Positions 28,138 through 36,893 of a stretch of 64,000 bases of DNA are shown in pieces. Every line of letters begins with the position of its first letter. Positions within the stretch are counted from its first letter, which is position 1. Source of the DNA: Methylomonas subterranea (lineage in GTDB: Bacteria; Pseudomonadota; Gammaproteobacteria; Methylococcales; Methylomonadaceae); the NCBI RefSeq assembly GCF_024505185.1, contig NZ_JANIBJ010000010.1, positions 1 to 64,000 on the forward strand, given 5' to 3'. Under the pieces are notes generated by a model. The model saw nothing but the letters and a program-made list of their open reading frames with translations, had not been told where the DNA came from and made no database searches. Made by a program: the position numbers and the translations under genes.

Positions 28138-28695
28138 ATGATCAGCGACCAACAAATTATCGACGCCACCCGCCAGTGGCTGAACACCTTCATCATTGCC
28201 TTAAACATTTGCCCGTTCGCTCGCCGCGAACAACAAAGAGACAGCATACGCTACCGGGTTGCCCGCGCGGAAGGAACGGAAACAACCCTGGAAACCTTGA
28301 TAGAGGAATGCCGGTTTCTGGATGAGCACCCCGAAACCGAAACCACGCTGTTGATTTTGCCAAACGGTTTTGCCGATTTCGACGATTACCTGGACATGCT
28401 GGACATAGCCGAGCGTTTGTTACAAGCCCAACACTACGAAGGAACCTACCAGATAGCCAGTTTTCATCCCGCTTACTGCTTTGAAATGGCCAGCGAACTG
28501 GAGCAGGACGACCCCGCCAATTACACCAATCGCTCGCCCTACCCCATGCTGCATATTATCCGCGAATCGAGCATAGACCGCGCCGTGCGGAGCTATCCAG
28601 ACCCGGAAAACATTCCGGCCCGCAATATCCAGCTGACCCGCGAATTGGGCCTGCAAAAGCTGCAAGCCCTGCTGGCGGCCTGTTATCCGGAATAA
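28138..28695 (+). CDS. DUF1415 family protein
   Basis: A 185-residue protein with the DUF1415 marks 'LNICPFARREQ', 'LLILPNGFADFDDYLD' and 'ASFHPAYCFE'. The family is widespread in proteobacteria and its function is unknown; conserved Cys and His residues hint at metal or redox chemistry. It diverges from the nuclease gene, only 12 bases separating the two starts, so their promoters overlap the opposite gene. Confidence 0.88.
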   Translation: MISDQQIIDATRQWLNTFIIALNICPFARREQQRDSIRYRVARAEGTETTLETLIEECRFLDEHPETETTLLILPNGFADFDDYLDMLDIAERLLQAQHYEGTYQIASFHPAYCFEMASELEQDDPANYTNRSPYPMLHIIRESSIDRAVRSYPDPENIPARNIQLTRELGLQKLQALLAACYPE

Positions 28696-28785
28696 CGCCG
28701 CCTCTCTTACAGGCAGTGGCATCAAGCCTAGTCGACCGCGCCGCAAGAACCGCGCTTAAAACATCCGCATTCCCTTCCCTCCGCA

Positions 28786-28835
28786 GTCTGTCGTAAAAGC
28801 ACTCTCTCCTCGAGGGAGGGTTAGGGATATCAATA
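28786..28835. repeat. Degenerate CTCTC-GAGGG hairpin repeat
   Basis: The sequence around CTCTCTCCTCGAGGGAGGGTTAGGG looks like a worn copy of a common dispersed repeat whose arms are CTCTCCC and GGGAGAGGG, and CTCCTCGAGGGAG can fold. A related worn copy lies at 57985-58045. It sits in the 164-base gap between two convergent genes. Confidence 0.35.
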
Positions 28836-28859
28836 GGGAAACTATCAGGGATGGAAGCC

Positions 28860-31457
28860 TTAGCGGTCAATCCAGGCGCATTGAAATTCATCGGCGCTCA
28901 GCGGCGGCGCCAGATAATAGCCCTGGTAGACATGGCAGCCGCATGACTGCAACAAGGCCAGCTGGAACTGGTTCTCAACGCCTTCCGCCACCACCGTTAT
29001 ACCCAAAATTTGTCCCAGCGACACAATGGTTTTGATGAAGGCCGCCTCGTTCGAAGCCGGATCGCCGGCATAGGCCTTGATAAAGGAACGGTCGATTTTC
29101 AAGGTCTGAATCGGCAATAGCTTTAAATACGACAACGACGAATAGCCGGTTCCGAAATCGTCCATGGCCACATGAATGCCGCGCCGGCGAATTTGCCTCA
29201 GCAAGTCGGTGGCTTTGTCGACATCATGCATCACCAAACTTTCGGTAATCTCCAACTCTATCCAGCCTGGCTCGACACCGGTGCGGGACAGAATATCATC
29301 CAGCACCGCAATGAAATCCTCGGCCAACAACTGCCTGGGGGACAGATTTATCGCCACGCGAAAACCCGCTCGGCCGCCGGCCCAGACCTTGGCTTGCAGA
29401 CAGGCCGTCTTCAAAATCCATTTGCCCAGCGGAACGATTAAGCCGGTTTCCTCGGCAATGCCGATAAAGGCGTCCGGCGGCATCATGCCGATACCGGGGC
29501 GCCGCCAGCGGATCAAGGCTTCCGCGCCGCATAACCCGCCATCGGCGCAAAAAGCCTTGGGTTGGTAATAAAGTTGAAATTCTTCCTGCTCAATCGCCAT
29601 CCGCAGGGCATTTTCCAGCAACAGCCGCTGCTGCGCGGCCGCATTCATACTGGCTTCAAAATAATGAAAAGTGCCTCGGCCCTTGGATTTAGACACATAC
29701 ATGGCGGTATCGGCGTGCTTGGTCAGGGTGTAAAAATCCTCGCCATCGTCCGGAAACACCGCGATGCCGATGCTGACGCCGATATAAACCTCGTGCTCGT
29801 TCAGTTGCACCGGCCCCTCCATCACCTCGATCAGTTGCTGAGCCAGTTCGGTGGCAACGGAAATACCCGTTAGACCGGGCAAAATGATGGTGAACTCGTC
29901 GCCGCTCAGGCGGGATACCGTATCCGATTTACGCAGACAGCTCTGAATCCGGCTGGCCACGATTTGCAACAGACAGTCGCCGGCCCAATGCCCCAATGTG
30001 TCGTTGATGACCTTGAAATGGTCCAGATCCAGAAAAAACAAGGCTATGCGGGATTGATTGCGCTCCGCCAACAGCATCTCCTGCTCCAGCCTGTCCTTGA
30101 ACAAGGCCCGATTGGGCAGCTTGGTCAGCATATCGTAATACGCCAACTGCTTGAGGTCCTGCTCGGTTTGTTTTTGGTAACTGATATCGGTGGCAATCGC
30201 CACATAATGCGTCAGCCTGCCCTGTTCGTCGGTCACCGCATTGATGCTGGTCAGCATGGGGCAAAATTCGCCGTTTTTGCGGCGATCCCAAACCTCGCCC
30301 TTCCAGTAACCCTGATTCAACAGAGATTGCCATAACTGGTCGTAAAAAGCCTGATCGTGAAGATGCGATTTCAACAGCCGGGTATTCTGACCCAACACTT
30401 CATGGCGTTGATAGCCGGTAATGGCGCAAAAGGCGGCGTTCACTTCCAGAATCGTCCCCCGCGGATCAGTGATAAAAATAGCTTCCCCGCTATTTTCGAA
30501 GACTTTGTCGCTCAAACGCAGTTGCGCTTTGCGATTTTTCAATTCGCTGATGTCCAGCGCGGTCAGCACCGCGCCTTCGAACTTGCCCTGCGCCGAGTGC
30601 AACAGGCTGCTGTTCAGCCAATACACGGGCTGTTGCGCCAACGGAACTTTACCGAGGAGATGATGTTCGCCGCTGTAGCGGCCATTCAGGCGGATGGTTT
30701 CCAGCAACACCGAATTTAACGGCCAGGGCAGACTGGGCAGTTGTTCGGCCAATTGCCGCAATTCCGCCGCCGGCAGCAAATCGTCGATCCGGACGCCCAA
30801 CAACTCCGCCTCGCCGTACCCCAATTCGCGGGTCACGGCCGCGTTCAGCCGGCGGATCTGGCCGCTTTGGTCTATCACCAACAGCAGATCGTCCATGGTA
30901 TCCATGACGCTCTCGACAAAACGGCTCAAGGCTTGCTGCTGTCCAACCCTCTTCTTCAGCGCGATTTTTTGCGCCTCGGTCTCGCTGAGCATGGCATCCA
31001 TGGTTTGGGTAATCACCAGGATTTGCCGCTCCTGCTTTAGATTGGCCAAGCGTAATTGCTCGACTTCCTCGCGCAGTTGTTGCACGGTACGCGAGCTTTC
31101 GTCGCCGGTCGGTGCAACGGCTTGCAGCCGCTCGACGTCATCAAGGGAGACAAAAAATTGCCCGTCGAGAGCCGTCACCGGATAACCGTCGGTTTTTAGC
31201 GACACCCTATGGCCGTGCGCGGGACAGTTCAGAGTATCGCCGTTGCGCAGCGGACAGGCAGACAGATCGTAGCCTTGATGAGGGCAGCGAGCCGGCACGG
31301 CACGATATTCGCCGTCGAGGTTAAACAGCAAAATATCCAGCGGACGTTGCCGACCCGGCAATTGCAATCTTCCAGCCCAGCGCGGCGGCCCGGCGGAATC
31401 GAGTATTTTCAAAGCTTCGATTACTGCCAACGCTGTATTGGCGATAGGCTGACTCAT
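28860..31457 (-). CDS. Rieske-PAS-PAS-GGDEF-EAL cyclic di-GMP signalling protein
   Basis: An 865-residue protein from the ATG at 31457. Residues 30-105 form a Rieske [2Fe-2S] domain with Cys58-x-His60 and Cys78-x2-His81. A coiled coil (about 120-170), two PAS domains ('VMDTMDDLLLVIDQSG' and 'ENSGEAIFITDPRG'), a GGDEF domain with intact 'RLSGDEF' and an EAL domain with 'AEALIRW', 'EITESLV' and 'DDFGTGYSSL' follow. Both catalytic sites look usable, so it can make or break c-di-GMP. It lacks a signal peptide and membrane helices. Its start overlaps the stop of the hydrogenase maturation protease gene (ATGA, 31454-31457), making it the fourth gene of the hydrogenase operon. The Rieske centre probably takes electrons from the hydrogenase small subunit. 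A longer frame upstream is Arg-rich out-of-frame read of the protease gene and is rejected. Confidence 0.88.
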   Translation of the reverse strand: MSQPIANTALAVIEALKILDSAGPPRWAGRLQLPGRQRPLDILLFNLDGEYRAVPARCPHQGYDLSACPLRNGDTLNCPAHGHRVSLKTDGYPVTALDGQFFVSLDDVERLQAVAPTGDESSRTVQQLREEVEQLRLANLKQERQILVITQTMDAMLSETEAQKIALKKRVGQQQALSRFVESVMDTMDDLLLVIDQSGQIRRLNAAVTRELGYGEAELLGVRIDDLLPAAELRQLAEQLPSLPWPLNSVLLETIRLNGRYSGEHHLLGKVPLAQQPVYWLNSSLLHSAQGKFEGAVLTALDISELKNRKAQLRLSDKVFENSGEAIFITDPRGTILEVNAAFCAITGYQRHEVLGQNTRLLKSHLHDQAFYDQLWQSLLNQGYWKGEVWDRRKNGEFCPMLTSINAVTDEQGRLTHYVAIATDISYQKQTEQDLKQLAYYDMLTKLPNRALFKDRLEQEMLLAERNQSRIALFFLDLDHFKVINDTLGHWAGDCLLQIVASRIQSCLRKSDTVSRLSGDEFTIILPGLTGISVATELAQQLIEVMEGPVQLNEHEVYIGVSIGIAVFPDDGEDFYTLTKHADTAMYVSKSKGRGTFHYFEASMNAAAQQRLLLENALRMAIEQEEFQLYYQPKAFCADGGLCGAEALIRWRRPGIGMMPPDAFIGIAEETGLIVPLGKWILKTACLQAKVWAGGRAGFRVAINLSPRQLLAEDFIAVLDDILSRTGVEPGWIELEITESLVMHDVDKATDLLRQIRRRGIHVAMDDFGTGYSSLSYLKLLPIQTLKIDRSFIKAYAGDPASNEAAFIKTIVSLGQILGITVVAEGVENQFQLALLQSCGCHVYQGYYLAPPLSADEFQCAWIDR

Positions 31458-31906
31458 ACCGACAACAACTCGCGTATCACGCGGACCGCCTCCGGTACCG
31501 CCCCTTCCGCCGCGGCGGACAGACCGAGGCAAAAAGCTTGTACCCCCTCGACCTCGACACCTACGATCAGAATCTCCGGCGGAGGGGCGCGGAAGATTTT
31601 CAGCGCTTCCAGCAGATACGCCAAGCCCAGCCCGTGACCGGTGGGGCTTTGTTGCCGGACGCTCAAATCTTCCGGCTTCAATATGCAAATTTGGCCGATA
31701 TTGCCGCGACCGGCCAAGGCATCGACCAGAATTGCCTGTCGGCAACCCCGCAGAAGCCCCAGCGCATCGAGCCCGGCGATGCCGGCGTTGCACAGCTCGA
31801 CATCGGCCGGCCAGGTCTGTAGCCGCAAGCTTTGGAACACTCGAATCCCAAAGCCGTCGTCGCCATGCAACTCGTTACCGAAACAAAGCACCCGCCGCTT
31901 AGGCAT
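31454..31906 (-). CDS. Hydrogenase maturation protease (HyaD/HupD type)
   Basis: A 150-residue endopeptidase that clips the C-terminal tail of a NiFe-hydrogenase large subunit once nickel is in place. The N-terminal motif 'GNELHGDDGFG' holds the nickel-sensing acids, and 'ILVDAL' the second one. It starts three bases after the large-subunit gene and overlaps the next gene by four. Classical H2-sensor hydrogenases have no cleavable tail and no such partner, so its presence here is informative. Confidence 0.9.
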   Translation of the reverse strand: MPKRRVLCFGNELHGDDGFGIRVFQSLRLQTWPADVELCNAGIAGLDALGLLRGCRQAILVDALAGRGNIGQICILKPEDLSVRQQSPTGHGLGLAYLLEALKIFRAPPPEILIVGVEVEGVQAFCLGLSAAAEGAVPEAVRVIRELLSV

Positions 31907-31909
31907 CGC

Positions 31910-33448
31910 TCAAGGCCATAACGTGACGCGTTTTCCCGTGTCCAGAATGTGTACGGTACAAACCAGACAGGGATCGTGGGAGCGAATGATGTGGCCGATT
32001 TCCAGCGGATCGTCCGGGTCGTCGACCCGCATGCCGATCAAACTGCTTTCCCAATGACCATGCCGGCCCGCGCTGTCCTTGGGCGAGGCGTTCCAGGCAG
32101 TCGGAGTGACGACTTGATAACGACTGATGGCGCCGTCGGAAATTTGCAGCCAATGGCCCAAGCCGCCGCGCGCGGCGGTGACCAGTCCAAATCCCTCGCC
32201 GTCGGGAATGTCCCCATCGGCGGGAGCCAGCATATGCGGCTCGTCCAGGTTAGCGGCCAACTCGAGCAGGGTTTCCCGCATGCCGCGCAGCAACTTGGCC
32301 GTGCGGCGCAAGCGGGCGAATTGACGCAACCAGGCGTTGCCGCCCTCGGCCCGGTATAGCGAGACTATCAGCGCATCGCCGTCTATCAACGCATCGGCCA
32401 GCGGCCCGGTTTGCACCACTTTATCCTGGTAACGCGGTGCTTTGCACCATGTGTAACGGTCGGAATGCGGCTGGTAATCCGGCACGGTTTCGCCCTGAAA
32501 CGGGTGCCGGCCGCCGGGGTATTGTTGAAACCAGGCATGACGCACATGCTCCGTGATTCCGGCTTGATCGAAAGGCTCGATATCGCCGGTTTCACCGTTC
32601 AAAAAACCGGCCTTGAACAAGCGCTTGTTGTGCGGCGGGAAGGTATCCGCATCTAGCGGATCGTCGTAAGCACCGTAACTAAGCATATGCGGCGTACCGA
32701 AACCCAGCCGATGCAGGCCGACTTCACGGCTGATCAGGGTAAACAGACCGATGGCGCTATCGGCGTGAGCGGCCTTCTCGCTCAACCAGGCAAAAAATTG
32801 TTCGGCGCTCTGTAAATCCAGCCAGGCATCCAGGTCGGCACCGGTGACGCTTTGTTCGAACCAGCGGGTCAGCCGGTTGAGGATGGACAGGCTGTCGAGG
32901 ATATGGCGGCTGTTGGCCGAAGTGGTAACACCGCCCGGCAGCATATAAGACGAATGCGGCCATTGGCCGCCGAACAGCGCGACGATCTCGACGATATGCC
33001 GGGAGTTTTCCAATGCTCCCCTATGCACCGAGCCCTTAAACGGCTGAAACGCGGCCAGGGCTTTTGGGTAAAACGACCGATTTTGGTACTTTGGGTGACA
33101 AAAGTCGGCGGTGAAAAACAGGAACGACTGGCGCAAATCGCTCTGCACCGTTTCGGCCATCAGGCACAGGTTACGGATGCGCACGGCATTGGGCGGCACC
33201 GGAATGCGGCCGACCTGTTCCAAGGCCAGCACGGCGGCATTTAACTGCGCGGTACCGCAAATCCCGCAAATCCGTGGTGTAATCACCAGCGAATCGGTAG
33301 GCTTGCGGCCCAGCATGATTTGTTCGAAACCGCGATACAGCGTGCCTATGCAGCGGGCGTCGACCACCACGTTGTCTTCCAGGTCAAGCTGGAAATCCAG
33401 ATCGCCCTCTACCCGGTTCATTTCAATTTGGATGGTTCTGCGGCTCAT
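31910..33448 (-). CDS. NiFe-hydrogenase large subunit, H2-sensor type
   Basis: A 512-residue catalytic subunit from the ATG at 33448 (the longer frame is an out-of-frame read). The nickel ligands lie in 'RICGICGTAQ' (Cys61, Cys64) and 'DPCLVCTVH' near the C-terminus. Four positions match Ralstonia HoxC, the regulatory hydrogenase, with a shift of one: Asp16 ('RVEGDL', normally His), Ile63, Gln68 (normally His) and Phe111 ('FLFF'). In HoxC these mark an oxygen-tolerant, slow enzyme used for sensing. Unlike HoxC, twelve residues follow the last His, a likely cleavable tail. It has no export signal. The chain is otherwise complete. Confidence 0.9.
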   Translation of the reverse strand: MSRRTIQIEMNRVEGDLDFQLDLEDNVVVDARCIGTLYRGFEQIMLGRKPTDSLVITPRICGICGTAQLNAAVLALEQVGRIPVPPNAVRIRNLCLMAETVQSDLRQSFLFFTADFCHPKYQNRSFYPKALAAFQPFKGSVHRGALENSRHIVEIVALFGGQWPHSSYMLPGGVTTSANSRHILDSLSILNRLTRWFEQSVTGADLDAWLDLQSAEQFFAWLSEKAAHADSAIGLFTLISREVGLHRLGFGTPHMLSYGAYDDPLDADTFPPHNKRLFKAGFLNGETGDIEPFDQAGITEHVRHAWFQQYPGGRHPFQGETVPDYQPHSDRYTWCKAPRYQDKVVQTGPLADALIDGDALIVSLYRAEGGNAWLRQFARLRRTAKLLRGMRETLLELAANLDEPHMLAPADGDIPDGEGFGLVTAARGGLGHWLQISDGAISRYQVVTPTAWNASPKDSAGRHGHWESSLIGMRVDDPDDPLEIGHIIRSHDPCLVCTVHILDTGKRVTLWP

Positions 33449-33450
33449 GC

Positions 33451-34392
33451 TCAGGGATCCATGGTCTTGTTCAACACCCGCTCCGGCGCGGCTTCGTGCG
33501 CCAGACTTTTGTAAGCCATATAATTGGCGCGCTCCACTCCCAAGGGCAGGCTGACCGGAATGGGACCAATTTTTTCGGTGCGGAACAAATCCTGATCGGA
33601 CGGAAAATCCGCCGAGGTACAGCCGAAGCAAGGCACTCCGGCGCGGGTTTTACTGCCGCGACCGTTCCACAGCTCGGTATTGCAAATCGCCATGGTTACC
33701 GGCCCCTTGCAACCCAGATTGAAGAACATGCAGCCCTTGCCGCCGAATTCGCTGTCTTCCACATCGTATTCATGATACTCGTTGCGGGTACAGCCCTGGT
33801 GCACCATGGTATTGAAAAAAGCCCTGGGCCGGTTGAGATGATCCAGTTCCAACGGCAAGCCGGAAGCCAGCATGGCCAGGGTTTTGCTCATTGCATTCGG
33901 ATGAGCCGGGCAACCCGAAACATTGACCACCGGCCGGCCGGCGCGGGAACGCCAGTCGATTGACAACAAACCGCCGGGATTCTGCTTATCGAACTGCAAG
34001 CCGAGACAATCGGTGGGATTGGGCGGGGCCGCGTGCACGCCGCCGTATGCGGCGCAGGTACCCATCGCCACCAGATAAGCGGCTTTGTCCGCCAGTTGCA
34101 GGATCAGACTCATTTTGGAGCGCCCGCGGTACGGATCGTACATGCCGGAGCCATTGGGCCCGGTCATGATGCTACCTTCCACGCACAAAATATCCAGGAC
34201 CAGCCTGTCCTCGAGAATCGCATCCAGCACGGCGTCCAGATGCTTTTTAGGTTCGGCGGACAGCGAGGGCTGCCACAGAAATTCAATCCCGTAACTATCC
34301 ACCAACTCTTCCACGGAAGGACTGTCCGCGCACAAAATCGACATGGTGTCGCCGCCGCAAGAACCGGTTTGTAGCCAAAGTAACGTAGTCAT
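33451..34392 (-). CDS. NiFe-hydrogenase small subunit, cytosolic sensor type
   Basis: A 313-residue electron-transfer subunit that starts without a Tat signal, as in group 2 (cytosolic) hydrogenases; 'LLWLQTGSCGGDTMSILCAD' resembles HoxB/HupU. Ligands for three iron-sulfur clusters are seen: 'GTCAAYGG' and 'GCPAHP' (proximal), 'VHQGC', 'GKGC', 'LGCKGP' (distal), and 'ICN', 'PCFGC' (medial). The first proximal motif reads C-G-G-D, so an Asp takes the place of the second Cys of C-x2-C. It is the first gene of a four-gene operon; no sigma-54 promoter could be recognised in the 240 bases upstream. Confidence 0.9.
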   Translation of the reverse strand: MTTLLWLQTGSCGGDTMSILCADSPSVEELVDSYGIEFLWQPSLSAEPKKHLDAVLDAILEDRLVLDILCVEGSIMTGPNGSGMYDPYRGRSKMSLILQLADKAAYLVAMGTCAAYGGVHAAPPNPTDCLGLQFDKQNPGGLLSIDWRSRAGRPVVNVSGCPAHPNAMSKTLAMLASGLPLELDHLNRPRAFFNTMVHQGCTRNEYHEYDVEDSEFGGKGCMFFNLGCKGPVTMAICNTELWNGRGSKTRAGVPCFGCTSADFPSDQDLFRTEKIGPIPVSLPLGVERANYMAYKSLAHEAAPERVLNKTMDP

Positions 34393-34639
34393 AAATGCCT
34401 CCGCCGCGCGTTGCGTTTTAATGCCCGCCGATTATCGAATCCAACCCCATGCGGCGGAAGCGGTCAATCCGTCAAAGTCCACGATAGGGCGCGGAACATG
34501 GAATTATAAAACATAAAATCCGGCCACCGCGGACGCTTACCCGACCACTTCAATCGCTATGGCCGATTTTCGACACGGCGTTCGGAATATGATTCCGCGG
34601 TACAGCCGCTTGCGTCCATCGCCGGGCCGATTGGGACAA

Positions 34640-34672
34640 AAAAACCCGCTCAGCCCCGAGACTGGCGGGTTC
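34640..34672 (-). terminator. Rho-independent terminator of the TPR gene
   Basis: Read leftwards, AACCCGC (34671-34665), a loop with a small inner stem, GCGGGTT (34649-34643) and a run of T follow the stop of the TPR-protein gene by about 20 bases. Confidence 0.85.
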
Positions 34673-34693
34673 TTGCCCGATGGGAAAAACCCG

Positions 34694-35395
34694 TCAGGAG
34701 TAGTAATCGAAATCTTCGGTTTTTTTCAGCTTGAACGAAGGTTCCGCGTTGATTTCCGCATCGACCAGTTTTTCCCGCACCGGCTCCGGCCGGGCTTTCA
34801 AGGCTTCGATAAATTCGACAAACCAGGCCGTCTGTTTGACATTATCCATGTCTTCGTCCTGCAGAATGTTGACGGGATCCGGCAAGCTGCCTGAATCCCT
34901 GGCTTGCTGCAAGTACCGCAGACAAGCCTCTTCGTCGCCGCGCAACGCGCGGATACAGGCCAGATTATAAGCCGCGCTGCCATTTTGAATCCGGCAGGCC
35001 TTTTCGAAAAAATCTTCCGCCAAGCCGTACAAACCGGCTTTGCCGTCATCCTGACTGATACGGGCCAACTCCATGAACGCCACCCCGCCGTCAATGGCGG
35101 CGCCCAGATAATTCGGCGCCGTCAGCAGACAAAAGGAAAACTTGGAGATGGCATCTTCATAAATCTCGATGGCTTCCGCCACCGGCCGGCTTCTGGCTTC
35201 GTGCAACAAGGCAAACCCCCAGTTGTACAGTGCTTCCGAAAACAACAAGTTATCGGCAATCACACTGGCAAAACCTTGATAGGCACTTTTATAAAGCTGT
35301 TCGGCCCTGCCGGCCTCGCTTTTACGGGCTTGCGCCACCTGTTTGATGGCGGCATCCAGAGTGGAACGCTTTTTAAGGGAACTCAAAAGTGACAT
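34694..35395 (-). CDS. TPR-repeat protein
   Basis: A 233-residue helical protein from the ATG at 35395 (a longer frame to 35587 lacks family character). Repeated helix pairs such as 'AEQLYKSAYQGFASVIADN', 'FSEALYNWGFALLHEARSR', 'GLAEDFFEKACRIQNGSAAY' and 'ACIRALRGDEEACLRYLQQA' are TPR/Sel1-like and serve protein binding. The acidic C-terminus ends in 'EDFDYYS'. No enzyme motif or signal peptide is present. It diverges from the DUF2288 gene and is closed by a good terminator. Confidence 0.8.
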   Translation of the reverse strand: MSLLSSLKKRSTLDAAIKQVAQARKSEAGRAEQLYKSAYQGFASVIADNLLFSEALYNWGFALLHEARSRPVAEAIEIYEDAISKFSFCLLTAPNYLGAAIDGGVAFMELARISQDDGKAGLYGLAEDFFEKACRIQNGSAAYNLACIRALRGDEEACLRYLQQARDSGSLPDPVNILQDEDMDNVKQTAWFVEFIEALKARPEPVREKLVDAEINAEPSFKLKKTEDFDYYS

Positions 35396-35484
35396 GACTG
35401 ACTCCTTATTGGTCGGTTTTGCGGCAAGTTGCGCTAAAATAGCCGCAAAGTCTACAACATCACCGCCGATTACCGGAACATTAA

Positions 35485-35811
35485 ATGACAAACACCATGG
35501 GCTACATGGAAAAATTAAAACTAAACCAGGAAACCTCGCTGATCTGCTGGCTGGAATTACAGCGTTTTTTTGCCGCCGGCCTGGCAATAAGCATCGAGGA
35601 CGAACTGGACTTGGTGGAAGTGGCCTATCAATTCTCCGTGGACAACAAACATCAGGTGGGGGAATGGCTGAAAACCAAGCGCATCGGCCCTGTCACCGAC
35701 CGCCAAGCGGAAGACTGGTTCAACCGGCAAGCCGAGGTTTGGGCGGTCGTGGTCAAACCCTGGATCCTGGTACAGAACAGCACCGCCCGCCCCGGCCAAA
35801 TCAGTCCCTGA
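35485..35811 (+). CDS. DUF2288 family protein
   Basis: A 108-residue protein with the DUF2288 pattern 'LICWLELQRFFAAG', 'VDLVEVAYQFSVDN'-like text and 'WLKTKRIGPVTDRQAEDWF'. The family is small, cytoplasmic and of unknown function, found mostly in cyanobacteria and proteobacteria. A second ATG at 35497 is the other possible start. Its last 11 bases overlap the end of the DoxX gene on the opposite strand. Confidence 0.85.
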   Translation: MTNTMGYMEKLKLNQETSLICWLELQRFFAAGLAISIEDELDLVEVAYQFSVDNKHQVGEWLKTKRIGPVTDRQAEDWFNRQAEVWAVVVKPWILVQNSTARPGQISP

Positions 35812-36445
35812 AATAACGCCGCTCCAACCAATAATCGACACTGACAAAGCGGCCGCCACCCATGAAAAACAGTACCAGCAACATGATGAAATAGGTAGCG
35901 GCAAACTCTATGCCGTTGTTTAGGATAACCAAGTTGCCGTTTTCGGTCAGCCATTGATAATCCCCCTGAGACTGCAAAATTTCCTTGGCCTGCTGCAGGC
36001 GCTCCATGGCCCCCACCGTGCGGTCGCTGGCGAAAAATCCGCTGCCGGCGGCAATGGCCAGCCAGCCGTTGCTCCAATGCGTGGTAATCGCGGCAAACAG
36101 CATGATCACCATCAACGGCAGCGCTATCAAGCGGGTCGCCAGCCCCAGCAACAGCAGCAAGGCTCCCAGCGTCTCGAACAGCGCCACCAGAAACACCAGC
36201 AAATAAGGCGCCGGCAAGCCCAAACCCCATTCGGCGTTACCGAACCAGTCGGCGGTTTCGGAAAAATTAGTGAATTTCTTCGTGCCGGCCATCCAGAACA
36301 CCGGCACCAAATATAAACGCAACAACAGCGGCGCCGTAAAATCCAGAAACCTGGCCTTGTCGAATGCTCGTCTCAACATGGCCAGCGTATCCGGCGCTTT
36401 TTCTAGCGCCAGCGCCATAAATTCGGAAAAAGTTTTATTATTCAT
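35801..36445 (-). CDS. DoxX family membrane protein
   Basis: A 214-residue inner-membrane protein with the DoxX layout of four helices: 'LRLYLVPVFWMAGTKKF', 'YLLVFLVALFETLGALLLLL', 'IALPLMVIMLFAAITTH' and a last one 'AATYFIMLLVLFFMGGG'. An insertion of some 50 hydrophilic residues separates helices three and four. DoxX proteins are linked to quinone or thiol oxidation in several bacteria; the exact role here is unknown. Confidence 0.85.
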   Translation of the reverse strand: MNNKTFSEFMALALEKAPDTLAMLRRAFDKARFLDFTAPLLLRLYLVPVFWMAGTKKFTNFSETADWFGNAEWGLGLPAPYLLVFLVALFETLGALLLLLGLATRLIALPLMVIMLFAAITTHWSNGWLAIAAGSGFFASDRTVGAMERLQQAKEILQSQGDYQWLTENGNLVILNNGIEFAATYFIMLLVLFFMGGGRFVSVDYWLERRYFRD

Positions 36446-36474
36446 GCCCAGTCCTCGTGTAACCCTATTAAGAT

Positions 36475-36822
36475 ATGAATATCCGCCCTAGCTCCCTGTT
36501 TGCCGATATTCCCCGACAACTTCCGGCGGAATTATGCCAAACGTTGTTTGAGAATCCCACCGTTCGCATCGAACGCATAGTATCAAGAGGCCACTATAGC
36601 GCGGAAAACGCCTGGTACGATCAAGCGCAAACCGAATGGGTGATCTTGTTGCAAGGCCAGGCCAGAATCGGTTTTGCCGACGCCGAGTCGGTGGAGTTGA
36701 ATCCCGGCGATTATTTGCTGCTGCCGGCGCATTGCCGGCATCGGGTCGAATGGACCGCCACCGACCAGCCGAGCATCTGGCTGGCGGTGCATGTCGGAGA
36801 AACCGACTCGCCGGCAGCCTGA
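36475..36822 (+). CDS. Small cupin-domain protein
   Basis: A 115-residue single-domain cupin. The two motifs are 'TEWVILLQGQARIGF' and 'ELNPGDYLLLPAHCRHRVEW', with His in 'PAHCRHRVEW' as a likely metal ligand. Such small cupins often are metal-dependent or ligand-binding proteins of unknown substrate. It diverges from the DoxX gene across 29 bases. Confidence 0.85.
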   Translation: MNIRPSSLFADIPRQLPAELCQTLFENPTVRIERIVSRGHYSAENAWYDQAQTEWVILLQGQARIGFADAESVELNPGDYLLLPAHCRHRVEWTATDQPSIWLAVHVGETDSPAA

Positions 36823-36893
36823 CGCTTCCGACGAAAACCGCTTGCCCGCCCGCCGATGTTGGCGCCAAAGGCCAGCATGCCGGGAAAGTACGA

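Noticed and set aside
31458-31793. N-terminal extension of the Rieske protein
   Set aside because: The Arg/Gly-rich text is the protease gene read in another frame; the ATG at 31457 fits the ATGA overlap.
34393-34640. Sigma-54 promoter of the hydrogenase operon
   Set aside because: No GG-N10-GC pair in the proper context was found reading leftwards; the promoter type remains open.
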